Of a stretch of 64,000 nt of DNA, positions 10,591 through 22,159 are shown piece by piece. Under the pieces are notes generated by a model that searched no databases, was not told the DNA's origin, and worked only from the letters and a program-made list of their open reading frames with translations. The translations under genes were made by a program, and so were the position numbers. The stretch is from Coxiella endosymbiont of Dermacentor marginatus (GTDB lineage Bacteria; Pseudomonadota; Gammaproteobacteria; Coxiellales; Coxiellaceae). How positions within the stretch are numbered: the stretch's first letter is position 1; each line of letters opens with the position of its first letter. The DNA lies in contig NZ_OU015521.1 in the NCBI RefSeq assembly GCF_907164955.1, positions 310,001 through 374,000 of the forward strand, written 5' to 3'.

Positions 10591-11571
10591 TTAAAATAAT
10601 GCGTTGGTAAATTCTTTAGCGTTAAATGGTCTTAAGTCATTGATTTTCTCTCCAATACCAATAAAGCGAATAGGTAATCGCATTTTCTGAGCGATAGAGA
10701 AAATTATTCCTCCCTTTGCGGTCCCATCTAATTTAGTGAGAGCGATGCCTGTTAGTTCAATGTATTTATTAAATTGATTTGCTTGATGAAATCCATTTTG
10801 TCCAGTTCCTGCATCAATCACAAGCAAAGTTTCATGAGGTGCTTCAGAGGTGATCTTTTGCATAACACGCTTAATTTTTTTTAGCTCGTCCATAAGATGG
10901 AATTGAGTATGCAGGCGGCCAGCGGTATCTGCGATTAAAATATCATAATTTTTCGCGATCGTTTCTTCCAAAGCATTGTAGATAACGGAGGCGCTATCTG
11001 CACTGGAGGTACGCTGGGTGATTACCGGCACATTATTATGTTCTCCCCATATTTGAAGTTGATCAATAGCGGCTGCTCTGAAAGTATCACCAGCTGCTAG
11101 CATAATTCGCTTTCCTTGAAGCTGGTAAAAATAGGCAAGCTTAGCGATAGTAGTAGTTTTTCCCACACCGTTAACTCCTACAGTTAAAATGACAAAAGGC
11201 GATTGATTGACCTCCAGGGGTCTTTGACAAGGTTCAAGAATGGAAAACAATTCCTTTTTGAAAGCGTTGATTAGTGCTGTTGAGTTGACTAGGGACTTCT
11301 GATCAAATTGTTGAGAAAGATTGTTAAGAATAGTTTTGCTAGCTTCTACACCTACATCCGCCGAAAGCAGAATCGTCTCTAATTCTTCCAGTAAATTTGC
11401 GTCGATTGTTTTTTTTTTAAGCATTAGGCTTCTAAACCCATCGGTAAGTCGATGACGAGTACGTTTTAAACGCTCACCAAGCTGGTCGATCCATTTCTTC
11501 TTTAAAGGTAGATGGAGTGGCTCATCGCGAGTTTCTTCTGCATGAAGCTTTGATTTCAAAAAACGAAACAT
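10591..11571 (-). CDS. ftsY: FtsY signal recognition particle receptor
   Basis: GTPase that docks SRP-ribosome complexes at the membrane for co-translational insertion. The NG domain is complete: N-domain helices (about residues 25-110), Walker A VGVNGVGKTT (131-140), AAGDTFRAAA, DTAGRLHTQ and TKLDGTAKGG near the C-terminus. The acidic A region seen in E. coli is nearly absent: only about 20 residues precede the N domain, giving 326 residues in total, as in other short FtsY proteins. rsmD is divergent 285 bp away; the ftsY-rsmD neighbourhood is common in gammaproteobacteria. Confidence 0.97.
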   Translation of the reverse strand: MFRFLKSKLHAEETRDEPLHLPLKKKWIDQLGERLKRTRHRLTDGFRSLMLKKKTIDANLLEELETILLSADVGVEASKTILNNLSQQFDQKSLVNSTALINAFKKELFSILEPCQRPLEVNQSPFVILTVGVNGVGKTTTIAKLAYFYQLQGKRIMLAAGDTFRAAAIDQLQIWGEHNNVPVITQRTSSADSASVIYNALEETIAKNYDILIADTAGRLHTQFHLMDELKKIKRVMQKITSEAPHETLLVIDAGTGQNGFHQANQFNKYIELTGIALTKLDGTAKGGIIFSIAQKMRLPIRFIGIGEKINDLRPFNAKEFTNALF

Positions 11572-11856
11572 TTTTTAGGTGGGGACTCTTATCGAAAGTT
11601 AGTATAGTGAGAATTATATCATAATACTAAACCTTATTGTAGGACATAGAATAATAAGATGATGTGATTGGCTTATTAATTTATCTATAATTTACTCAAT
11701 TAGTACTAAACTAAAAGACTGAATTTGAATAATTTATTCATCTTAAAAATGGTTTATTGTATTAGGTATGAAAAGCACATGAAATAATTTGTCTTATCTT
11801 GTTATTAGAAAAGAATTTATTGTGCATAACAAAAAATTCGGACAATAGATTTTATT

Positions 11857-12426
11857 ATGATCGAGTATTTATCTGGAAAATCGCGAATTATTGGTGGAAA
11901 ATGGCGAGGAAGGAAAATTACTTTTTCTTCCTCGCCGGAATTGCGGCCTACTGCAGATCGTATTCGGGAAACTCTATATAATTGGTTGTCTCCTTATATC
12001 AAAAATGCTTATTGTTTAGATTTATTTGCAGGTAGTGGAGCATTAGGATTTGAAGCTTTATCTCGAGGATGTGCTCACGTTACTTTTATTGACATCTCAA
12101 AATTTGTTATTGAAAATCTGAAGAAGAACGCTAAAATTTTAAATGTCATGAACACTAAGTTTGTCTGTGGAGAATTCCAATCCGATACTCAACAATTAAA
12201 AAATGCTACTTTTAACATTGTTTTCCTTGACCCACCATTTTATCAAGGACTTGTTAATAAAGCCATATTATGGTTAGAGGAGGCCAATATTCTTGCTTCT
12301 GAAGCCTATATTTATATTGAAGCTGAAAAAAATATGTCATTAATTCTTCCAAAGAATTGGAAAAGTTATCGGGAAAAGAGAACAACTAAATTGTTTTATG
12401 GATTATTTTTTCGTTCCAGGAAATAA
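11857..12426 (+). CDS. rsmD: RsmD 16S rRNA (guanine-966-N2)-methyltransferase
   Basis: SAM-dependent methyltransferase acting on G966 of 16S rRNA in the assembled 30S subunit. The protein (189 residues) has the RsmD opening RIIGGKWRGRKI, the SAM-binding motif LDLFAGSGALGFEALSRG (about residues 53-70) and the catalytic FLDPPF (the NPPY position). A longer out-of-phase ORF at 11799 is a shadow. The gene is divergent from ftsY. About 220 bp downstream lies a 30-bp perfect palindrome that may end its transcript. Confidence 0.95.
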   Translation: MIEYLSGKSRIIGGKWRGRKITFSSSPELRPTADRIRETLYNWLSPYIKNAYCLDLFAGSGALGFEALSRGCAHVTFIDISKFVIENLKKNAKILNVMNTKFVCGEFQSDTQQLKNATFNIVFLDPPFYQGLVNKAILWLEEANILASEAYIYIEAEKNMSLILPKNWKSYREKRTTKLFYGLFFRSRK

Positions 12427-13422
12427 AGTGAATAACAAGTGATTTAAAAAATAATTAAATTGGATATGGTTATTATCTGTTCTAAAACTTGTCGGTGTGT
12501 TTCCTAGAATTTCAGTAGGACTTTTTGTTTTTTTTGTTTTATAAGTTTTTTATATAAAAGCTCTGTAGTTTAAATTAGACTAATTTTTTTTAATCATTTT
12601 CTACGAAGTTACATAACGTAAAATGAAATATTTTGCGTTTTAATGAGGAATGTTTTTAAAAACATTCCTCATCGTGCTATCAGATTGGCTTACAGAATAT
12701 CACAGAACAATGAACAGTATGAGGTAAGAAACGAGTCTATAATTTTTAAATAAAATTCAGACAACTGGCAATCGATAATTCCGCATTTAATGGTATACAC
12801 ATTTTACTATATCTATCATTTTTATCTTAGCAATTTGGCTTTTTTATTTTTGTATAATCCTTTGGAGATCTTTGACCTTAAATAGTTTATTCTATCTATT
12901 TAACAAATTTAATTTCAGAAACCAAAGTCTGGGTTTAATCTAATGAGTAACTGGTTTTTTCGAAATCAGATATTTTCCTAAAATAGAAGGTAATTTTTAT
13001 TATCTGTTAATTTGAGTAGCGCCTAGTTCCTACTTTCTAAATAATAAGAAAGATTTTCTTTTTTACAAATATTTTAAAGGTAACTCTAAAAATAATGTTG
13101 TTTGTTATCAGGATTCTAATCCCCAATGATAAAATCATATTATCTCATTAGAATTTGAATTCTTTTTCTTCGAAAATAATATAATTTCCACCACGATAGA
13201 GCTTTGGCGATTTTATCTAAAAATATCTCTTTGTCAAATACCGACTTTTGTTTAATTCTTACGTAGATGAAAATGGGTTTCCGTATGGATATATTGTGCG
13301 AATGCAAATAAACAGAAATATTGATCAATCAAAAAGATATGAATTCCTGCAGATCCGCAGAGTGACAAACATTACTAACATTCAGAACCTAAAATAGAAC
13401 ACTTAAATACACTTCCTCTGGT
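12427..13422. other. Intergenic gap between convergent rsmD and gyrB
   Basis: About 1 kb between two genes pointing at each other. It holds the palindrome at 12643-12672 and a 62-codon minus-strand ORF (13140-13328) rich in Lys, Ile and Phe that I do not recognise and regard as chance. No other structure is evident. Confidence 0.45.
12643..12672. terminator. Perfect 30-bp palindrome, candidate bidirectional terminator
   Basis: Two 15-base arms, ATGAGGAATGTTTTT and its exact complement, meet without a spacer. The inner T and A runs can form the loop, leaving a GAGGAATG/CATTCCTC stem. It sits between convergent rsmD (ends 12426) and gyrB (ends 13423). It lacks a long T run after the stem, so terminator is an inference from position. 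Confidence 0.6.
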
Positions 13423-15900
<2,478 letters not shown>

Positions 15901-16064
15901 TCAAAATTAAGAGGTTTAATTGTACCACAAAAAGAATTAGCTGTTATGTTTATTGTTGAACAAAGTAGAGTTAAATATGAATTTGTTGATAAAGAAATAG
16001 CATTTCGCAATTTGAGTTAGAAAAATCTTAAACTCTAGCATTAATTAAAAACTCCTGGCTTTTG

Positions 16065-17144
16065 TTAAAAAAGACTAGGGTGAACAGTGCAATGTTTCAC
16101 ATGAAACATTGCACTGTTCGTTGGAATCTTGATTTCTTGAGAACTTGTGCCTGTAATGAAAACTTGAGATTGCAATTGAGTTAATAGACTAATGACTCGA
16201 TAGCGTTTTTCGGTGTCCAATTCAGCTGTCAGATCATCGATTAAGTAAATAGGTGAGGTTTGAGTTTTATCTTTAAGAAAAAGTCCTTGCGCAAGATAAA
16301 GTGCGTAAGTAACGAGCTTTTGTTGTCCTTGAGATAGAATATCTTGAGCTGGAAGTTTATGAACCAAAAGACGAAAATCAGCACGTTGTGGTCCAATTCG
16401 GGTGTAACCATATTGTAAATCTTGTTTGAGATTAGATTGAAGCTGTTCTAACAGGGATTTTTTTTCAAGCCAACCTCGATAATAATGAGTTAAAATCATT
16501 TGATTAGGTAAAAAATGTTGCAGCACTTGACTAAAAATAATATTGAACTCAGAAATAATATTTTGGCGCAATGCATGAATATGCTCAGCGGCTTCAGATA
16601 ACATTTGGTCCCAGTGAGTTATTTCATCAAGTGGGAGTTGTAATTTAAGGGCCGCATTACGTTGCTTTAATAAGCGTTGAATACGTTGCCAGGTAGGAAA
16701 AAAAGCAGGTTCCGCGTGGAATAATAACCAATCTAAAAATTGGCGACGAATTTTTGGACCGTCCAGCAAAAATCGGTGATTCATGGCGCTTAATAAACAA
16801 AGAGGCAACTGCTTTGCCAATGAAGTCCAATTAGATAATACTTCGCCGTCAAGTTTTAAACGGTGATCCCCTGATTGATATCGTTCAACTCCGATGGGAA
16901 CAAACTGTTCCTTTTCCTTAATGGTAGCAAATACGGAGAAATGATTAGCTGTATGCTGGATAAGTTGTTGGCAAAGATGCGTACGGAAAGATCGCCCCAT
17001 TCCTAAAAAATAAATTGATTCCAATAAGCTGGTTTTTCCAGATCCATTCGAACCAAAGAAAAAATTAAACTTGGAAGCAGGTGAGACGACTACTTCTTTT
17101 AAGTTTCTAAACTGATTGATTTTTAAAAATGCAATGTTTGGCAT
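16065..17144 (-). CDS. recF: RecF recombination mediator
   Basis: SMC-like ATPase that helps load RecA at single-strand gaps. Walker [14 protein letters not shown] lies near residues 32-44, the ABC signature LSQGQQKLV and Walker [13 protein letters not shown] toward the C-terminus; length is 359 residues. I start at ATG 17144 ([15 protein letters not shown], the family start), 4 bp after the dnaN stop, not at 17180, which would overlap dnaN. The last residues include MFHVKH, the peptide encoded by an embedded parS-like site (16093-16108), so the extreme C-terminus is shaped by a DNA element. Confidence 0.95.
   Translation of the reverse strand: MPNIAFLKINQFRNLKEVVVSPASKFNFFFGSNGSGKTSLLESIYFLGMGRSFRTHLCQQLIQHTANHFSVFATIKEKEQFVPIGVERYQSGDHRLKLDGEVLSNWTSLAKQLPLCLLSAMNHRFLLDGPKIRRQFLDWLLFHAEPAFFPTWQRIQRLLKQRNAALKLQLPLDEITHWDQMLSEAAEHIHALRQNIISEFNIIFSQVLQHFLPNQMILTHYYRGWLEKKSLLEQLQSNLKQDLQYGYTRIGPQRADFRLLVHKLPAQDILSQGQQKLVTYALYLAQGLFLKDKTQTSPIYLIDDLTAELDTEKRYRVISLLTQLQSQVFITGTSSQEIKIPTNSAMFHVKHCTVHPSLF
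16082..16119. promoter_or_regulatory. parS-like centromere site inside the recF 3' end
   Basis: Positions 16093-16108 read TGTTTCACATGAAACA, one base from the bacterial parS consensus TGTTTCACGTGAAACA and still fully palindromic. The symmetry extends outward: 16082-16099 and 16102-16119 are perfect 18-base complementary arms around CA. parS sites bound by ParB cluster near replication origins and are often embedded in coding sequence as the peptide FHVKH. The location beside dnaN and the dnaA remnant fits. parA and parB are not in this window, so function is inferred. Confidence 0.85.
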
Positions 17145-17148
17145 CCAA

Positions 17149-18258
17149 TTACAGCCGTATAGGCATGACAACGAAGGCACTGTCTACTTGATTTTTCGCT
17201 TCAGTAACTAATACGCTACCGTTTGAATCAGAAAAGTGTAGTATAACGTTTCCATACTCAACGACATTTAGAATGTCGAGCAAATAATCAACATTAAATC
17301 CAATATCTAATTTTTCTTTCGTATAATCAATTTCAATCTTCTCCTCAGCTGATTCTTGCTCAGGATTATTGGATAAAATACGTAATAAACCGCAGCTCAG
17401 CTCGAAATGGATACCCTTAAATTTTTCATTACATAGAATGGCTGTCCGACTAAGAGCTTTCTTCAGTAGATCTCGATTAATAGTAATTTGTTTATCATGA
17501 TTTTTTGGAATGACTCGTTCATAATCTGGGAAACGGCCTTCGATTAGTTTAGAAGTAAAAGTGAAGTCCGTAGCAGAAATACACACATGATTATTTCCAA
17601 TCATCAATGTAATAAAATCTTCGTTTTCTGTAAGAAGTCGCAATAATTCAATAACCCCTTTTCGAGGAATAATAACTTGTAGCTTATGTTCGACAGCAGT
17701 CTCGATTTCTAAGGTATTGATGGAAAGACGATGACCATCAGTAGTCACGGCTCTTAATTTAGTAGGATACGCCTCAAGAAGTAAACCATTTAAATAGTAA
17801 CGGACATCTTGCTGGGCCATGGAAAAATAGGTTCGTTGTAATAAGCGATGAAGTTTATATTGGGGGAGTGTCAATTTAAGGTGATATACCATCTTTTCTA
17901 TAGTTGGAAAATCATTAACAGGTAAGGTGGATAACGTAAAGCGACTTTGGCCAGAACACAATACAATTTTTTCTTTATCCCGATGTAATTCAATAGATGC
18001 TTTCTCGGGCAAAGCACGACATATATCCATCAATTTTCGGCCTGGTAGCGTTAAGCGAGAGACCTCTACACTTTCACTGTCAAATTTCGTTTGCCCTACT
18101 AGTTCAATCTCTAAGTCCGTACCTGTAATGGAGAACTGATTGTTTTCTGTGGATAACAACACATTGGAAAGAATGGGTAACGTTTGTTTACGTTCCACGA
18201 CTCCGATGACTTGCTGTAAAGGTTTCAAAAGCGTTTCACGCATTAATTTCAGTTTCAT
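17149..18258 (-). CDS. dnaN: DNA polymerase III beta sliding clamp
   Basis: Ring-shaped clamp that tethers DNA polymerase III. The 369-residue product begins [20 protein letters not shown], aligning with the family start, and continues with PILSNVLL and three similar domains to the C-terminal VMPIRL typical of beta clamps. The frame is open 40 codons further upstream (to 18378), but those codons encode the old DnaA C-terminus, so I start at ATG 18256-18258, preceded by AAGG at a fair distance. It is followed after 4 bp by recF. Intact. Confidence 0.96.
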   Translation of the reverse strand: MKLKLMRETLLKPLQQVIGVVERKQTLPILSNVLLSTENNQFSITGTDLEIELVGQTKFDSESVEVSRLTLPGRKLMDICRALPEKASIELHRDKEKIVLCSGQSRFTLSTLPVNDFPTIEKMVYHLKLTLPQYKLHRLLQRTYFSMAQQDVRYYLNGLLLEAYPTKLRAVTTDGHRLSINTLEIETAVEHKLQVIIPRKGVIELLRLLTENEDFITLMIGNNHVCISATDFTFTSKLIEGRFPDYERVIPKNHDKQITINRDLLKKALSRTAILCNEKFKGIHFELSCGLLRILSNNPEQESAEEKIEIDYTKEKLDIGFNVDYLLDILNVVEYGNVILHFSDSNGSVLVTEAKNQVDSAFVVMPIRL

Positions 18259-18294
18259 AAGAGTGTGCCTTAAATATATATCCAAATTAACACC

Positions 18295-18870
18295 TAAAAT
18301 TCGCATCAGATTTTTACAATCTTCTAAAATATTGAGCGATGTGACAAGCAATTCTTTCATTTTACGAAAAGAATGCAATACTGTTTATAATCTTTATTAC
18401 AAAATGTATTACCAATTTCTGGAATGCTATGATTTATAAAGTTCTTTAAGAAAGAGCCATTGCCATTTAACGTGGTCGAGCAATAGAGTCCGCCGTTTGA
18501 CTAATAAATTAGTCAATTTGATTTCGTAGTACTCAGCCATAATCCTCTGATGTTTCCAATGGTAATCATACGAGCTTGAAGTGTAATCAAATCTTTTTCT
18601 TTTTTTTAAGTGTATCTCTGTAAGTGTATCTCTGTTAAATTCAATCGTATGATTTGCATCATGAGCATGAGGTTGACAGCCAAACTCTTTTCAAAACATC
18701 TCGCAGCTCTCCGAATATTGGACTGGATATTGCTTTGCTATGAAAGAACTCCGCTTCTTGTGGGAGAAGCATTTTCAATTTTTCTGTTTTTTCATTAAAA
18801 CGGCTACTTGCGTTTCCAATTCTGACGATTTGATGGCAACTGTCAAGCTTCAGCTAAATCGAGTCAGAAT
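18295..18870 (-). pseudogene. dnaA: dnaA pseudogene (remnant of the replication initiator)
   Basis: The region upstream of dnaN translates, in pieces scattered over all three minus frames, into the C-terminal half of DnaA. In order of the protein: LTVAIKSSELETQVAVLMKK (18778-18846), LPQEAEFFHSK...GELRDVLKRV (18683-18766), DLITLQARMITIGNI (18549-18593), MAEYYEIKLTNLLVKRR (18490-18540), IARPR-stop-MAMALS (18449-18484), INHSIPEIGNTF (about 18400-18440), and HSFRKMKEL plus ILEDCKNLMRIL (18295-18375). These match the domain III sensor-2 region and the DNA-binding domain IV. At least five frameshifts or stops separate them, and a 14-bp tandem duplication (about 18608-18637) interrupts one segment. 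I cannot recognise the N-terminal half and Walker A upstream. The gene cannot make a working DnaA. Confidence 0.93.
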
Positions 18871-20182
18871 AGAGATTGAGTACTCTCATCAAAATGATAT
18901 TGCTAACAGCATGTATATCTTCCAAAATTTTGGCTGCTTTAGAGAAGTAGGGTGTGGGCAGTTCGAGTAAGCTGATTTGATTTGCCTTCTATTAACTATT
19001 TCAAAAAAGATAAATATTAAAAAAGCAAACTGATTAAAATGCTTCAAAACTTTTATTTTTGGAAACTTTATTATCCTAAAAGAAAATCATGACAATAGAG
19101 AAAAATCTATGGATAAAATTCCTATCGTTTAAAAGATGGATAGCAAAAAGGATCGGTATATTCTGGTCGAAGCACAATAAGTATAATTAAAAATCTTCAT
19201 GTTATATATAAGGGTATACGTGCATTAGTTATTTGGATAGAAAAAAACACTTCTTTGATTAAAAAAAATATGGCAATATGCCTAAATTCTATCGGTTCAT
19301 TACAGTAAAATTTATTAAACCTTAACAAAATTGGCGGTGATTAATTTTTAAAGAACCAGCAATTAAATGATAAGATTTGATGCAGGTATTTGATACGAAC
19401 AAGACCCTTTTAATAAAAGATAATTGATATTTTTGGTACTACACATCAATTGGCAACGGTACTTGTTTATATATCAACTCTCCTTAATTGATCGGAATGT
19501 GATGTGATGATATCTATCTAAAAAACCAAATTAATTTTTTCTTTGAAAAATCACATTTATTATTAAATATTCAAATCGGCATTTGAACATACAATTAGGA
19601 AAAATAGAACAAATAATGAAATTAATGTTCTGCAAAACAGGAAACCTCAAGGGTTTTTCTTGATATACTAAAATATGACTTGATTTACCCATATTTAAGT
19701 CCGATTTTTAGGATAGTTAGGATCGCGGATATAAGCACCACTAAGCTCATTGATGCTTCTTAAAAAAGTCAAAAATTATAAAAACTAAGGCGTAAACTTT
19801 TCTAATATTAGAAACTAAGTTATTGAGGAATTAGTATTTTGGAAGCACTAATTTCTTTCCTGGATAAATTAGGGATTCTGGAAATGCTTGAGAAATTAAA
19901 GATGTTGATTCTCAGATTACAAGTACAGAAAATGCTCTTACACAAGTATTTATGACTAGAAACTTGGTTCTAAATCAATCTATGAATTTATTTAAGTAAG
20001 AATAAAATAAAAACAGATGACTAATCGAAATGTATCAAAGGTTTTCGGCCTCTGTGAAGTTTAAAAATCTGTAGGGACGATGAGACTGCCTCAAGGATTT
20101 TTAGGAAATTGTTGAAGTTCACAGAAAAAATTTTAGGTAGAGAAAGTTATTAGCCAGTAGATGGCAAATTATTTTTAGTATG
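18871..20182. other. Degraded region upstream of the dnaA remnant
   Basis: About 1.3 kb between recognisable dnaA sequence and the pyrB 3' end. Its inner part should hold the eroded first half of dnaA (Walker A and domain I), but no motif is visible to me. I find no cluster of TTATCCACA-type DnaA boxes and no clear origin structure. Confidence 0.45.
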
Positions 20183-21118
20183 TTAGATTTTATCTTTGAT
20201 GGCAAGAAATAGTAGTTCCAAAATTGCCATGCGAATAGCCACTCCGTTTTGTACTTGTTGTAGAATGACTGATTGCTCACTGTCGGCAACTTCGGAAGTC
20301 ATTTCAATTTCTCGATTTACAGGACCCGGATGCATAACAATTGTATTAGGTTTTGCTAGTGCTAATTTTTTGGCTGTCAAACCATATAACTGACGGAAAG
20401 TATTTAATTCTATGAGATTGCTGTGTCGTTCTTTTTGCAGACGAAGGGTAACGACAACATCACTATTAATTAAGCTCGCTTCCAATTTCTGAAATTTTTT
20501 AATTCGAGGACTCTTGAGTGTTTTTGGCAATAACTCCGAAGGACCAGTGAGTCGAATATCAGGAACCCCCATTATTAACAATCCATCTATCAAGGAGTTT
20601 GCTACTCGAGAATGATAAACATCACCAATAATGACAACACATAATTTCGCCCAATCTGATTTATATTGCTGGATGGTCATTAAATCAATGAGCCCTTGCG
20701 TAGGATGTTGATGATTTCCATCTCCAGCGTTAACGACCGCACTATATTTTAATTGTTCTGCTAACATTCTTGGTTGATTATTTTTAGTATGACGAATAAT
20801 AAAAAAGCGCACTCCCATAGCCTGTAAATTCTGAGCTGTATCTAAGATCGATTCGCCTTTATTTATAGCAGAGACTTTAAGATCAGGACTTAAGACAATA
20901 GCCCCTAATCGTTTTCCTGCAATTTCAAAAGAATTACGCGTACGGGTACTAGTTTCAAAAAATAAATTAGCAATCACTTGTCCTTTAAGTGTATCAAAAA
21001 TTTGATTTTTCTTGATTCTGATAAGAAAATAATTCGCTCGTTGCAAAATTAAATTAATTTGATTTTGAGTGAGGGATTGCATACTTATTAGATGATAAGG
21101 AAAATTTTTTTTAAACAT
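20183..21118 (-). CDS. pyrB: Aspartate carbamoyltransferase catalytic chain
   Basis: Condenses carbamoyl phosphate and aspartate in pyrimidine synthesis. The 311-residue protein has the carbamoyl-phosphate site FFETSTRTRNSFE, the HPTQGLIDL motif (GDGNHQHPTQG) and MHPGPVNREIE near the C-terminus. I start at ATG 21116-21118, which shares one base with the ruvX stop (TAATG); the longer frame to 21151 would overlap ruvX. The order yqgE-ruvX-pyrB resembles other gammaproteobacteria, where pyrR and a pyrC-like gene are often added; neither is seen here. Confidence 0.96.
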   Translation of the reverse strand: MFKKNFPYHLISMQSLTQNQINLILQRANYFLIRIKKNQIFDTLKGQVIANLFFETSTRTRNSFEIAGKRLGAIVLSPDLKVSAINKGESILDTAQNLQAMGVRFFIIRHTKNNQPRMLAEQLKYSAVVNAGDGNHQHPTQGLIDLMTIQQYKSDWAKLCVVIIGDVYHSRVANSLIDGLLIMGVPDIRLTGPSELLPKTLKSPRIKKFQKLEASLINSDVVVTLRLQKERHSNLIELNTFRQLYGLTAKKLALAKPNTIVMHPGPVNREIEMTSEVADSEQSVILQQVQNGVAIRMAILELLFLAIKDKI

Positions 21119-21618
21119 TATCGGATTCGATCTGCATTTTCTTGAAACCACTGCTCTAAGATGATCTTAGCAGCATAAGAATCAAATTGTTGAGGAAGCT
21201 TAACATTTTTTTGAAATTTCTGATCAAACCACCATAATCTTTTGGCTTCAACAGTTGTAAGACGTTCATCCACTGTGTAGTACGGTAAGCCCGATTTTAA
21301 TTTTAATTTGTTTGAAAATTTAAGCGCAGCATAAGTAATAGGTTGTTGCTTTGAACTGTTCATGTTGTAAGGAACTCCGATGACGAGAATATTAACTTTC
21401 CATATCTTGATAAGTTCTTTTATTTTTTCCCAATCAGGAATGCCATTTTCGGCTTTTAAAATAGTAACGGGATTTGCCGATTGCGTTAATGTTTGTCCTA
21501 TGGCTACACCAATACGCTTTAAACCGAAATCAAATCCTAACGCTATAAGATGAGAGGATTGAACGAGATTCGCTTCTACCGATAGACGATTGTTGTAGGT
21601 AAAACTATTTTTAAGCAT
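21118..21618 (-). CDS. ruvX: RuvX/YqgF, pre-16S rRNA processing nuclease family
   Basis: RNase H-fold protein implicated in maturing the 5' end of 16S rRNA. Motifs are GFDFGLKRIGVAIGQ, VIGVPYNMN and VDERLTTVEA, carrying the acidic residues of the fold. At 166 residues it has an N-terminal extension of about 25 residues compared with the usual 138-145, but its ATG at 21618 overlaps the yqgE stop by 8 bp, supporting coupling and this start. It shares a 1-bp overlap with pyrB. Confidence 0.93.
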   Translation of the reverse strand: MLKNSFTYNNRLSVEANLVQSSHLIALGFDFGLKRIGVAIGQTLTQSANPVTILKAENGIPDWEKIKELIKIWKVNILVIGVPYNMNSSKQQPITYAALKFSNKLKLKSGLPYYTVDERLTTVEAKRLWWFDQKFQKNVKLPQQFDSYAAKIILEQWFQENADRIR

Positions 21619-22159
21619 GACCTACTTGGTCAGAAAGTTGATTAATATCAATTCCAATCAGCAATGCTGCTTTTTGCCATCTCTGTTTTAAAGGTGTTTC
21701 AAACAAGATGACACGATCATAAGGAACGATTAACCAATCGTTCCTTGAAATTTCTTTTTCTAATTGCCCTGCCTCCCATCCAGAGTAACCTAAAGCAACT
21801 AAAAAATTATTAGGACCTTTGTTATTGGCAATAGATTCTAGTGTTTCTTTAGAAGAAGATACAGAAAGTTGAGCTCTTTCATTTTCGGATTGTTTTTCAT
21901 AAATAATAAAACCATTTTCCTGACTGATTGGCCCTCCCATCAAGATAGGATGTTTCCCAACATCGAGAACGTTAAATTTAATATTTAAGTGTTCTAATAC
22001 ATTACCTAAAGTTACTCGCAGAGGCTTGTTAATAATTATTCCTAACGCTCCTTTACTATCATGTTCGGAAATATAAACAACGGATTGGGTAAAATTAAAA
22101 TCATTTAATTGTGGCATAGCTACTAAAAGATAATTTGATAAAAAATTTGTTTTTAACAT
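21611..22159 (-). CDS. yqgE: YqgE/AlgH family protein (DUF179)
   Basis: Conserved soluble protein of uncertain biochemical role, called AlgH in Pseudomonas. The start NYLLVAMPQLNDFNFTQSVV, the central SEHDSKGALGIIINKPL and the GYSGWEAGQLE motif identify it. I chose the ATG at 22157-22159 (182 residues, like E. coli at 187); the frame extends to a TTG at 22210 without a visible ribosome site. First gene of a tight yqgE-ruvX-pyrB cluster. Function is not established by this sequence. Confidence 0.92.
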   Translation of the reverse strand: MLKTNFLSNYLLVAMPQLNDFNFTQSVVYISEHDSKGALGIIINKPLRVTLGNVLEHLNIKFNVLDVGKHPILMGGPISQENGFIIYEKQSENERAQLSVSSSKETLESIANNKGPNNFLVALGYSGWEAGQLEKEISRNDWLIVPYDRVILFETPLKQRWQKAALLIGIDINQLSDQVGHA

